From Euglena gracilis (lineage: Eukaryota > Euglenida > Euglenophyceae > Euglenales), in contig CP154954.1 in NCBI GenBank assembly GCA_039621445.1, positions 34,135,737 through 34,199,736 of the forward strand: a DNA stretch of 64,000 bases, read 5' to 3'. A model generated the notes under the pieces. It was not told where the DNA came from. It searched no databases and was given only the letters and a program-made list of their open reading frames with translations. Below, piece after piece: positions 21,308-27,948 of the stretch (the first letter of the stretch is position 1; every line of letters begins with the position of its first letter). Position numbers and translations under genes: made by a program.

Positions 21308-22219
21308 TTATGGGTCGACTTTCTGAGTGTAAGGTTGTTGGTGAAAAGCTTGCTTCAAATCGATGATCGAAAACATTTGGTTTGCACCATGTTTGACCAA
21401 AATGTCTTCAATTTTGGGTAGGGGGTAGTTGCATCGCCTTGTTTGGCTGTTTGGCCCCCTGAGGTCCACCACCCCCCTCCAAGGAAAATCGTTGGATTTT
21501 TTTGGAACTGGAAAAGTCTGGGACAGCCATTCTGAATTTTTGGCTGTGGCTGGCTCAATGTATTTTTTGTCAAGCCAGTCTTGGGTGATTTTTTCAAGTG
21601 CCTCTTTCCTCTCACCGTGCATGAAAAAAGGCTTCTGTCCGGTTGGTTTTGTCCCCTCCTTCAGCGGTATGTATGCATAACCATATTGTCCTCTTTCAGG
21701 GGGGTCTGGAAATGGCGATGACCGAAATACCGTCCCCCGGTAATCTTCCAAAACTTGCTCCCTCAACTTGACTACCCGTTCCTCCTCTTTTTTGTCCTTC
21801 CCCTCCCTTGCAATTATCATTCGGTTGATAACTTGCACTGGGGGGTCACTTCCCTCCAAATTTGTGGCAACCTCTCCTAGGTCCTCATCACTCAAAAATT
21901 GCAATTCCTGGTCCAACCCTTCCAAAGGCAAACAAAGACCAAGTTTTTGCAACCCAAATGAAGACCCGTCCGCCACAGTCACATTGTCCACTAAAAAATT
22001 TGTGTCATCCCTGAATTTTTGCGGACCCCTCCGTCTTTCAACACCCGGCAAAAAAATCAGGTCGGGGCTGTCTTTCAACAACGCCTTGTGGTGTTGAAAA
22101 ATTCCCAGTTTTGCCTCCGCCAACCATGGATAAGAAAGAATGGCATCAACTTTGATGTTTGCCTCATAAAATTCAACCACATATTCCACACACTCAATTT
22201 CCCTTTCCTCATTCCAATT
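21308..22219 (-). CDS. end of protease and N-terminal reverse transcriptase
   Basis: Open frame directly following the in-frame TAA at 22220-22222; the usual start at 22189 is arbitrary because the frame is continuous with the protease frame. Its first 40 residues (VDAILSYPWLAEAKLGI) resemble the ILG..WL segment near the end of retropepsins. A linker of about 110 residues follows, then RT: FPVPKK at 226-231, WRGVVDLRGPNSQT at 237-250, and MFSIIDLKQAFHQ at 272-284 with catalytic D277. It ends where one T is missing near 21330. Codon use and style match the rest of pol. Confidence 0.92.
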   Translation of the reverse strand, partial: NWNEEREIECVEYVVEFYEANIKVDAILSYPWLAEAKLGIFQHHKALLKDSPDLIFLPGVERRRGPQKFRDDTNFLVDNVTVADGSSFGLQKLGLCLPLEGLDQELQFLSDEDLGEVATNLEGSDPPVQVINRMIIAREGKDKKEEERVVKLREQVLEDYRGTVFRSSPFPDPPERGQYGYAYIPLKEGTKPTGQKPFFMHGERKEALEKITQDWLDKKYIEPATAKNSEWLSQTFPVPKKSNDFPWRGVVDLRGPNSQTRRCNYPLPKIEDILVKHGANQMFSIIDLKQAFHQQPYTQKVDP

Positions 22220-22492
22220 TTATTGTAGGATCATTTTCACCTTAGCACATCTGCTCCCCCCCGCCAAAGTTTGCCCATTGGCAGTTTCAAACCTTAACGG
22301 GTCCTTAGCAGGATACATTAGGTGGTCCCCTATCAACCCTTGTCGAATGAGGTTTGCCTCCGCCCCCGTATCAATCAAAATTCTGGCCGTTTTTTCCTCC
22401 CCATTTGCCAACTTAATCTGGGTTTTTAACAGCAGTTGTCTGTCCTCCCCAAGTTTCTTCGATCCTCCCCGAGTTTTCGTCCCCCTCAACAT
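22220..22492 (-). CDS. aspartic protease (retropepsin), interrupted by TAA
   Basis: 90-residue frame with the retropepsin active site ILIDTGAEANLI (D41-T-G-A) and a flap-like ETANGQTLAGG at about 69-79. The homodimeric enzyme would process the Gag-Pol precursors. Its ATG overlaps the end of the methyltransferase frame by a -1 shift at an A AAA AAA heptamer, so it may be made by frameshifting and not from this ATG. A TAA at 22220-22222 cuts the domain before its last third, which continues in frame downstream. The domain call is secure; function of this copy is doubtful. Confidence 0.9.
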   Translation of the reverse strand: MLRGTKTRGGSKKLGEDRQLLLKTQIKLANGEEKTARILIDTGAEANLIRQGLIGDHLMYPAKDPLRFETANGQTLAGGSRCAKVKMILQ

Positions 22493-23838
22493 TCTTTTTT
22501 TTCAGCCGCACCAATTTTTTCTTCCCTGGGGCTGCCCCCCCCCCCCTGGGAGGGTTGCCTTCTATCGATCAACAAGGCCCACACCCCCCAACGGGTACCC
22601 CTCAAAATCCTCCCATCAGCCTCAAACAACTTTGTCCCCTTGGGAAAAAAAATCTTTTTGACAGCCATAGCCACCAGATTTTTCACCCACCTCCTATTCC
22701 AGTCTGGGCAAATACAAATCGCCCGACAATTGGAATTTTGCAATTTTTCAGCCACCTCAGGCCACAAAGTCCAGGGGGGTTCATCCACAACATTTCCTCC
22801 GCCCCCCCAATCCTTTTTCATGGCATCATCATCCTCCCCGTAAAACTTTTCACACCTGGCATTTTGGCTGGTTGCAAAACAATCCCGTTCCGCCTTAACC
22901 CGAAATTCCTTCTCAATTTCCTCCATACAAACTTTCCTAACAGCATAATCCTCCCTACGATATCCGCTTTTTCGTTCCAACACGGTTAACAAATACTCCA
23001 CCAGTTGTTTGGGCATCCTCCATTTTTTCTGAGTACCAACTGTCATTCCATATCCTCCCAACTTTTCTCGGTGACTCCTCCCCCCAGGAATCAAATTCGG
23101 GCAGGTCTGGCCATCACAAAGTTTGTTTTGTAGCTTGCTCAGATTTTCGCTCCCCCAGATTCGGGTGGGCTTTTGATATCCCCAATCTGAAAATTGACAA
23201 TAATCAACATCGACAAAAGTCAGATTTTGAACACAGGGTCTTTTCCGCAAAAGTCCATGACGGGGATTTTCAATCCACCACAATTTTGGCTTGAAATATT
23301 CGACAATCTCCAAAGTTTTTTTGACCAGCCGATCTGCCCCCTCCAAATTTCTGACTCCCAATGTTTTGGCCAAGCTATATTCTGTACAGGGCACCCCCGC
23401 AGCGATGATCTGAAAATATCCGGGGGGGTACCTCCAATATCTCCACTCCAAAATATTTGCACAGTGGGTTGGGTTAAATCTGGGGTTTATGTCCACTGAC
23501 ACAACCTTAAACCCCTGCTCTCTCAGGCAATCCCCAACCGAGCCTTTACCGCAAAAAAGGTCTAAAGCTCTTTTCTTTACGGAAGGCTGTGCACGACCTC
23601 TTATGAGGTCTGATTTTTTACAGATTTGGGCCGAGTCACAGATTTGCACGTCACGCAGGCACGCACCCGACACACTGGACACACCTTGCGTAGAGCTCTC
23701 CTGGGATGGCAGATTTTTCATCGTGTTTTCACTCACACGAGATTTTTCTTGCCACCTGGGATTTGTGTATGTCTTTGTGTGGGGCTGGGTATGCGAGCCC
23801 GGGGCGGCTCCCGCCCCCAACGGTCCACCCCGTCTATC
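22486..23838 (-). CDS. methyltransferase module: C5-cytosine-MTase-like domain plus Dam-like domain
   Basis: Frame open for 450 codons, in frame with the Gag tail across a single TAG. Residue numbers count from 23820 (a TTG, not an ATG). Residues 84-96 (ALDLFCGKGSVG) are the SAM-binding motif I of C5-methyltransferases; VSVDIN at 107-112 is motif II-like; AGVPCTEYS at 141-149 gives the PC motif with likely catalytic C145; WWIENP at 181-186 holds the E of motif VI. YCQFSDWGYQKPTRIW at 207-222 follows. A second unit, about 298-420, resembles phage Dam-type N6-adenine methyltransferases and a domain seen in some algal and DIRS-type retroelements: ERDCFATSQNARC, then DEPPW where NPPW/NPPY is expected (E347 replaces N), then CPDWNRRWV and KGTKLFE. 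It is the longest break-free pol-side frame. DNA-cytosine methylation of element or target DNA is inferred; base specificity is unknown. Confidence 0.85.
   Translation of the reverse strand, partial: DRRGGPLGAGAAPGSHTQPHTKTYTNPRWQEKSRVSENTMKNLPSQESSTQGVSSVSGACLRDVQICDSAQICKKSDLIRGRAQPSVKKRALDLFCGKGSVGDCLREQGFKVVSVDINPRFNPTHCANILEWRYWRYPPGYFQIIAAGVPCTEYSLAKTLGVRNLEGADRLVKKTLEIVEYFKPKLWWIENPRHGLLRKRPCVQNLTFVDVDYCQFSDWGYQKPTRIWGSENLSKLQNKLCDGQTCPNLIPGGRSHREKLGGYGMTVGTQKKWRMPKQLVEYLLTVLERKSGYRREDYAVRKVCMEEIEKEFRVKAERDCFATSQNARCEKFYGEDDDAMKKDWGGGGNVVDEPPWTLWPEVAEKLQNSNCRAICICPDWNRRWVKNLVAMAVKKIFFPKGTKLFEADGRILRGTRWGVWALLIDRRQPSQGGGGSPREEKIGAAEKKEC
22495..22502 (-). promoter_or_regulatory. candidate -1 ribosomal frameshift site (A AAA AAA)
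   Basis: In element sense the methyltransferase frame reads GCT GAA AAA AAA GAA TGT TGA. The last A of GAA plus AAA AAA forms the slippery heptamer A AAA AAA, three codons before the TGA. Slipping back one base enters exactly the protease frame. No strong downstream hairpin was recognised. A plain homopolymer indel would look the same. Confidence 0.5.
23801..23817 (-). promoter_or_regulatory. hairpin downstream of the Gag TAG
   Basis: In element sense GGGGCGG-GAG-CCGCCCC forms a perfect 7-bp G/C stem with a 3-base loop, starting 21 nt after the TAG at 23839-23841. A stable structure shortly after a UAG is a feature of read-through signals between gag and pol in gammaretroviruses. Read-through here is inferred from position and frame only. 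Confidence 0.5.
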
Positions 23839-24099
23839 CTAGCAACGTTTTCCTTTCCCCCTTCCTTTGCCTTTGCCTTTTCCACCATCCTGGCCCTTTC
23901 CCCTAGACCAGTCATTTCCATTGTTTCCTTTCCCCCAAGAATTGTTTCCTTTGCCCTTTCCTTTGCCTTTGCCTTTGCCACCACCAGACTGTGAATCAAA
24001 ATTCTGTTGATTTGAGTGCCACCACTGATTTCCCTGAAAATTGGCATTGGCATTGGAATTCCACCCAGAATCATTTCTCCATCCCCCCCCCATTGCCAA
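23839..24099 (-). CDS. Gag C-terminal basic Lys/Gly-rich tail (nucleocapsid-like)
   Basis: 86 residues: an Asn/Trp/Gly-rich start (GGGWRNDSGWNSNANANF) then GGGKGKGKGKGKG and similar runs, ending GKGKRC and TAG. There is no CCHC zinc knuckle; the strongly basic, glycine-rich tail is the likely nucleic-acid-binding part of Gag, replacing nucleocapsid. It is joined to the preceding Gag frame by a change at a nine-C run (24083-24091, plus strand) that appears one base too long. The TAG is followed in the same frame by the methyltransferase module. Confidence 0.8.
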   Translation of the reverse strand: MAMGGGWRNDSGWNSNANANFQGNQWWHSNQQNFDSQSGGGKGKGKGKGKGNNSWGKGNNGNDWSRGKGQDGGKGKGKGRGKGKRC

Positions 24100-24739
24100 A
24101 TTGAGATTGCTGGGGGGGTGGCAATGACTGTGATCGAACCACTGGCACTGGATTTTGCACGGGGGGGTTCACGTTTGCATTGGTCGCAGGAGCTGCCACC
24201 TGTGAATCTGATTTTCCAACGGACGGTTTTGCCACCGTTTCGCCCCCCTTTGCTGACCGTGTTGGGGAGGGTGTCCTGGACCCCTTGGCCCGATCTGCCT
24301 TAGCAGACCTGGCCCTCCGGTTTCCAAATGCATTTGGCTCCCTGGAACTGTGTATCATGTCTTGAGAATCCCTGGATGACAATTTTCGCTCAACAAAACG
24401 GAAAATTTCTTCACTTCCCATTTTTGGCTGTTCCTCCACAATTTTGATCCTTTTATCCGTGCCTGTGATTGGTTTCCCACTGACCTCTTTCAGTTTGTCG
24501 CAAATCGTAGTGTTGGGCAAAAAGACTTCGAACTCCAGCGGTGAAACTTTCGAAACCTTGCAGGGCTTTTCCCCAGTGACACGTTCCACAGCACAAATAA
24601 TGTTTTCCTCGGTTGCAGGCACTCCAGGGTACATTTTGACTTTCGGTCCACACGTTGATTTCCTTTCCTCCTCATCGGCGACCCAATGCAAAATGAAATT
24701 TGGCAGTTTTCCCTTGACCAGTCTTTCTTTCTGCCTCAT
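24071..24739 (-). CDS. Gag segment after the capsid-like region
   Basis: 222-codon frame. The first 130 residues (ADEEERKSTCGPKVKMYPGVPATEENI, PLEFEVFLPN, KPITGTDKRIKIVEEQPK) look globular and resemble no domain I can name; they may be the C-terminal capsid part. The rest is disordered, Ser/Pro/Lys-rich (GSRTPSPTRSAKGG), ending in a Pro/Gln-rich stretch. It overlaps the preceding frame by about 68 bp, with a frame change near 24700, and passes into the basic tail at the nine-C run. It is part of one broken Gag protein. Confidence 0.65.
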   Translation of the reverse strand: MRQKERLVKGKLPNFILHWVADEEERKSTCGPKVKMYPGVPATEENIICAVERVTGEKPCKVSKVSPLEFEVFLPNTTICDKLKEVSGKPITGTDKRIKIVEEQPKMGSEEIFRFVERKLSSRDSQDMIHSSREPNAFGNRRARSAKADRAKGSRTPSPTRSAKGGETVAKPSVGKSDSQVAAPATNANVNPPVQNPVPVVRSQSLPPPQQSQFGNGGGMEK

Positions 24740-24863
24740 CGTCAGTGGCGCTTTTCACCTGTCTCCAGGCTATTCTGAAATTTATGACAAAATCTCGCCA
24801 TTCCTGTACGGTAATTTTCCCTTGGTTCACGAGGTTCACATCATACCATTTTTTCTGGCACAC
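24672..24863 (-). CDS. Gag capsid-region fragment
   Basis: A 63-residue open stretch (VNLVNQGKITVQEWRDFVINFRIAWRQ...) that bridges the end of the coiled-coil/capsid frame and the next Gag frame. ITVQEW..F...F is the kind of helix found in the retrotransposon Gag capsid region. It has frame changes at both ends (near 24850-24900 and near 24700). It is short and would not stand alone. Confidence 0.55.
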   Translation of the reverse strand: MCQKKWYDVNLVNQGKITVQEWRDFVINFRIAWRQVKSATDDEAERKTGQGKTAKFHFALGRR

Positions 24864-24899
24864 TCGGATTGAGTTCCAGCATATTTCCCTTCAAGCCTG

Positions 24900-26531
24900 T
24901 CAAATTCCTCCTCGAAAGATGTTTTTCCTTTCAATTCGTCGAATGCAATTCCTTTTGATGGTCGCCCAGCGTTTATTTGTGCCTTCGAGCGTCATTGCAA
25001 AAAGCTGAAGCTTGAGTGAATCAGACATACGTCCATTTTGCAAAATAACCAACGTCCTGAAATATTGATCCCAATCCCGCACAAAGGACGACCAGTCTTT
25101 TGGCTGTCCAGAAAAATTTGGAGCTACCAGGTTTTTCATCAATTGATGTGTTGCCACTGCATTTGATGAAACCAGCCCTGCACCTGCAGGCACTGCCCCC
25201 ACAGGTCGTGCACAAACCTGCCTGACATGTGTCGCATGTGACCCTGGTTCAGCGTATTCATAGCCTTCAATTTCAACCGGATTTTTCTCGATCACAGGTA
25301 AATCGTTGTAACCAAAAAGATCAAACTCTTCGATTTCTGGGTTTCCAGCTGATTTTTTTTTCGTTTCGTTTGTCAGATCCACTGTCGCAGATTTGGCAGA
25401 TTCAGCTTGCTGATTTTTCATCACCAAAAACTCAGCCTGAAATAAATCCAGCTTTTGTTGCAATTTTTTCCGCTCCTGCTGTTCTTTAAAAAGTTCACTG
25501 GACTGCTGTTGCAGTAAAACTCCAACCTGCTGTTTCATCGAATTTTCCATTTCAGCCCGAACTTTCTCAAACTGCCCCTCCCTTTCACTCAGCCTCAACC
25601 TTTCCTGCAACATTTCACTGATAATGACCTCCAAATTCTTTCTCGTTTGCAGCCCCAACTCCCTTTGCACCTCCAACCGAATTGTTTCCTCACTCTTGTT
25701 AATCAGGTCACAGACTTTTTCAATGGGAAAATCTTTCCGACACTGAAAAAACTCCAAACTCCCCAAACGATCATTCAGAGCTTTGCTCTCTCTCTCTAGG
25801 GACTGTGACATTGCCTTCAATTTCTCAGCCTGTGCCTGAAAATTGGTACACTCAGTCTCCCTCAAACCTTTGCATTGCTGAAAAATGATCCCAAAGTGTT
25901 CCTCCAGACCAGAGCTTAGCTCACCGACTGCAGATTTGACCTGATTAACAGCAATTTCCTGCTGTTTTCCTTCTCCCCACTTGTTTGCACCACCACGTGC
26001 ATCTCCCCCAGATTTTCCCAAAAACCACAGCTTCTGAGAAAAATCCCTCTCATTTTTTCTCAACCCCTCAACCTGGGCCTCAAAAAACGAGTTAACTCCA
26101 TCCTCCACTTTCTTCACTTTTTCAGCAAACTGCCGTTCCATTTCCACACTCAACAAATGCCTTTGGCATTGGGCCAGATTTTGCACCATTTCACCATTTT
26201 GCTGAAACTGCAAAAGCAAGTCGCTTACGGTTGAACTCAGTTCAGCCTGAATTTCACGTTTCACCATGGCAATGTGATCAGCCATTCGCTGATCATGCAT
26301 GCCCAATGCCTCATTGACCAGATTCAATGTCTGCCCATGTGACATGGCCAATGCCCGATTTAGCCTGTTTTCTGCCTCCCCCACCAGATTTTCAGCCATT
26401 TTTGTTACGATTTTTTCCTTCCTGCACCAAAAGTCTGCCATGTAAACATTCAATTTTGCAACTGATTTCTTCACCCCAATTGTTCCAATCATCATCGGAT
26501 TGGCCATAGCCCGATTCCATTTCCACATCAT
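24900..26531 (-). CDS. Gag: long coiled coil followed by capsid-like domain
   Basis: 543-codon frame, the largest in the element. Residues about 45-385 are rich in Glu, Gln, Leu and Lys with heptad-like spacing (QERLRLSEREGQFEKVRAEM; LFKEQQERKKLQQKLDLF) and would form an extended coiled coil. Residues about 440-535 contain LVAPNFSGQPKDWSSFVRDW and QYFRTLVIL..GRMSDSLKLQLFAMTLEG, matching the layout of retrotransposon Gag capsid N-domains ('F.G.P..W..F...W..Y....... K...L...L.G'). The product would assemble virus-like particles; the long coiled coil before capsid is unusual. The frame ends after KRNCIRRIERK because of a frame change near 24950-24900; the other frame continues AFDELKGKTSFEEEF. 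The N-terminus of the frame, about 25 residues, is probably out-of-frame text before a frame change near 26460. Confidence 0.82.
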   Translation of the reverse strand: MMWKWNRAMANPMMIGTIGVKKSVAKLNVYMADFWCRKEKIVTKMAENLVGEAENRLNRALAMSHGQTLNLVNEALGMHDQRMADHIAMVKREIQAELSSTVSDLLLQFQQNGEMVQNLAQCQRHLLSVEMERQFAEKVKKVEDGVNSFFEAQVEGLRKNERDFSQKLWFLGKSGGDARGGANKWGEGKQQEIAVNQVKSAVGELSSGLEEHFGIIFQQCKGLRETECTNFQAQAEKLKAMSQSLERESKALNDRLGSLEFFQCRKDFPIEKVCDLINKSEETIRLEVQRELGLQTRKNLEVIISEMLQERLRLSEREGQFEKVRAEMENSMKQQVGVLLQQQSSELFKEQQERKKLQQKLDLFQAEFLVMKNQQAESAKSATVDLTNETKKKSAGNPEIEEFDLFGYNDLPVIEKNPVEIEGYEYAEPGSHATHVRQVCARPVGAVPAGAGLVSSNAVATHQLMKNLVAPNFSGQPKDWSSFVRDWDQYFRTLVILQNGRMSDSLKLQLFAMTLEGTNKRWATIKRNCIRRIERKNIFRGGI

Positions 26532-26712
26532 GCTGATTTTCAGGGTTTTCGGACCCAGTTTTTGCAGAAAAACTGGTGTTTGGCTGTAAATTCTGTGGCT
26601 GGGTCTGTGGAAAATCTGGCTGAATTGGCTGAAAAATCTGGGCTGGGCCTGTGTTTGAAGACACTGTTAACGCTGGCTGAAAAACCTGCCCATGCATCTG
26701 GGCAGGTCCCAT
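26392..26712 (-). CDS. Gag segment: end of PAQ repeats and Asn/Gln/Asp-rich linker
   Basis: 106-codon frame continuing the repeat region (MGPAQMHGQVFQPA) into a Pro/Gln/Asn-rich, then acidic stretch (SGYGQSDDDWNNWGEE). It lies in a different frame from the segment before it, owing to the 2-bp-longer repeat unit at 26685-26764, and passes to the coiled-coil frame near 26460. Predicted disordered; no domain recognised. Confidence 0.65.
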   Translation of the reverse strand: MGPAQMHGQVFQPALTVSSNTGPAQIFQPIQPDFPQTQPQNLQPNTSFSAKTGSENPENQHDVEMESGYGQSDDDWNNWGEEISCKIECLHGRLLVQEGKNRNKNG

Positions 26713-27383
26713 GTTTGCTCGAACAGATGACCCAGCCGAAAACTGCTGGGCTGGCTGAAAAAAACCTGTGAAGTCATCTGGGCTGGCCCCATGATTGCTG
26801 GAACAGATGACCCAGCCGAAAACTGCTGGGCTGGGTGAAAAACCTGCCCATGCATCTGGGCTGGGACAGATATCTCAGCCGAAAACGGCTGAGCTGGCTG
26901 AAAAACCTGCAGCTGGGCTGCAGCTGGCTGTGCTGACTGCGATTCTGAACTCAGTGTTAACAGCAATGGTTCTGGCTGGGCTGTTAAACACAAATTTTTT
27001 TGTTCTGGTCCTGGGCTGCTGTCTCGTGACGACACAGAAATTTGCTGAAAACCTGAAAAATTTACTGGCCACATGCCAGCAGCTTTCATTCTTTGCATAA
27101 CCATTTCCTGAATTATTGCGTTTTCAGCCTGTTTTTCTTCCTCTGTTTCGCTTTCGAAAGCTGGGGGGTCTGGTTCCTCGTCACTGCTGTGCAGTGGAAC
27201 CAGCTGTAAATTTTCTGGCCCTGCCACCGTGATGGGCCTTATGCATGTAATTGCCCCCCTCCCCGAATCAGAATCAGATTCTGATTCCTGTGTCGTTTCT
27301 GAAAATTCTGAAGACGATAAAGTTTCTGCAGCCTGAAAATTGTTTTCTGCCACAGATTCCGTCACGATTTGCAATGATGCCAC
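26667..27383 (-). CDS. Gag segment: acidic region and PAQ repeats
   Basis: 238-codon frame, open upstream to about 27440 in the same frame. It is Ser/Glu/Asp-rich at first (SESDSDSGRG, HSSDEEPDPPAFESETEEE), then has imperfect repeats around PAQPFSAEISVPAQMHGQVF. It is predicted disordered. The last 30 residues are out of frame because one repeat unit is 80 bp instead of 78. No known domain; it is the N-terminal, probably surface or scaffolding, part of the element's Gag. Confidence 0.65.
   Translation of the reverse strand: MASLQIVTESVAENNFQAAETLSSSEFSETTQESESDSDSGRGAITCIRPITVAGPENLQLVPLHSSDEEPDPPAFESETEEEKQAENAIIQEMVMQRMKAAGMWPVNFSGFQQISVSSRDSSPGPEQKNLCLTAQPEPLLLTLSSESQSAQPAAAQLQVFQPAQPFSAEISVPAQMHGQVFHPAQQFSAGSSVPAIMGPAQMTSQVFFSQPSSFRLGHLFEQTWDLPRCMGRFFSQR
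26685..26905 (-). repeat. three tandem units in gag (80, 78 and 63 bp)
   Basis: Units start with CCTG(C/T)... at 26685, 26765 and 26843 and share CATCTGGGC, CAGCCGAAAAC and GGCTGAAAAA. They encode the PAQ/FSA/QVF protein repeats. The 80-bp unit has an A7 run where the others have A5, and this alone explains the frame change between the two Gag frames. Confidence 0.85.
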
Positions 27384-27411
27384 AGGTTCTGAAAACTGGG
27401 CTGCAAAAAAC

Positions 27412-27948
27412 TCAGTTTCCTTTTCGTTCTGCCACAGATCTCAGAAAATTTTCACCACAATCTGAAACTCGGACAGATTGACCTGAAAACGAGCAGATTT
27501 CTGCAGATTCTTCTGAAAATTCACAGACAACTGGGTTGGTGAAACTGCCTTCGTGTGCCATGTTTACCGGGTCTGATTTGTCATCAACTAAAACTGAAAC
27601 TTCTTCACTGACAGAGTCAGCGAAGTAGCCTCTGCGTACCATGTTCGCCGGATCTGAATAATCCTCACTGACGAAGTCAGTGAGCCAACCTCTGCTAACC
27701 ATGTTCAACGGATCTGAAAAATCCTCACTGACGAAGTCAGTGAGCCGACCTCTGCTAACCATGTTCACCGGGTCCGCCACCCCCGGGCCGCCGGTCGCCC
27801 CCGCGACCGCCGAGTCCCTTCGGGCCGAGGGCCCCGGGGGGTCCTCGCCGGTGGGGAGGACCACCGACAGGGGGGGTGGTGTTTCCGGGGTGGGGCCTGC
27901 GCTTTCTCCGGGGGTTGGTGGGCTCAAGTCAACCCCCGTTTTTTTCAT
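27412..27948 (-). CDS. Gag N-terminus, starting inside the 5' LTR
   Basis: 178-codon frame with an ATG at 27948 inside the 5' LTR; codons 1-62 are LTR-encoded (proline-rich, TPGESAGPTPETPPPLS) and the frame passes through the LTR edge and the primer-binding-site-like sequence without a stop. It then has 20-residue repeats of the form DPxNMVSRGxLTDFVSEDxS, matching the 60-bp DNA repeat. In the 3' LTR the equivalent frame is open further upstream, to MSKISETAKK at 16116; the 5' LTR has one extra T that breaks this, so the start may really lie further upstream. Ty1 Gag is a known case of a start in the LTR. It passes by a frame change near 27,430 into the acidic Gag segment. Confidence 0.65.
   Translation of the reverse strand: MKKTGVDLSPPTPGESAGPTPETPPPLSVVLPTGEDPPGPSARRDSAVAGATGGPGVADPVNMVSRGRLTDFVSEDFSDPLNMVSRGWLTDFVSEDYSDPANMVRRGYFADSVSEEVSVLVDDKSDPVNMAHEGSFTNPVVCEFSEESAEICSFSGQSVRVSDCGENFLRSVAERKGN
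27559..27775 (-). repeat. 60-bp tandem repeats spanning the primer-binding site and LTR edge
   Basis: Units starting at CCATGTTC occur at about 27640, 27700 and 27760, exactly 60 bp apart, with a diverged copy at about 27559 (81 bp away). The last copy includes the first 14 bp of the LTR (TGTTCACCGGGTCC). The CCTCTGCTAACCA segment is identical in the two copies at 27689 and 27749 and diverged at 27629. Confidence 0.88.
27749..27761 (-). promoter_or_regulatory. primer-binding-site-like sequence
   Basis: In element sense the 13 bases directly after the 5' LTR are TGGTTAGCAGAGG. They are complementary to the CCA end of eukaryotic initiator tRNA-Met (3' end CTCTGCTACCA, vertebrate form recalled) apart from one extra base. 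Position right at the LTR edge supports the call; the host tRNA is unknown. Confidence 0.7.

Noticed and set aside
17664-23841. Host with UAA/UAG reassigned to an amino acid, because in-frame breaks are TAG (23839), TAA (22220) and TAA (21023)
   Set aside because: The 543-codon Gag frame and the 450-codon methyltransferase frame use many Gln/Glu codons without a single TAA or TAG, so routine reassignment is not supported. Nonsense changes and one possible read-through site fit better.
17899-24872. Plus-strand open frames across the retrotransposon
   Set aside because: They are antisense shadows of the minus-strand gag and pol frames and show no recognisable motifs.
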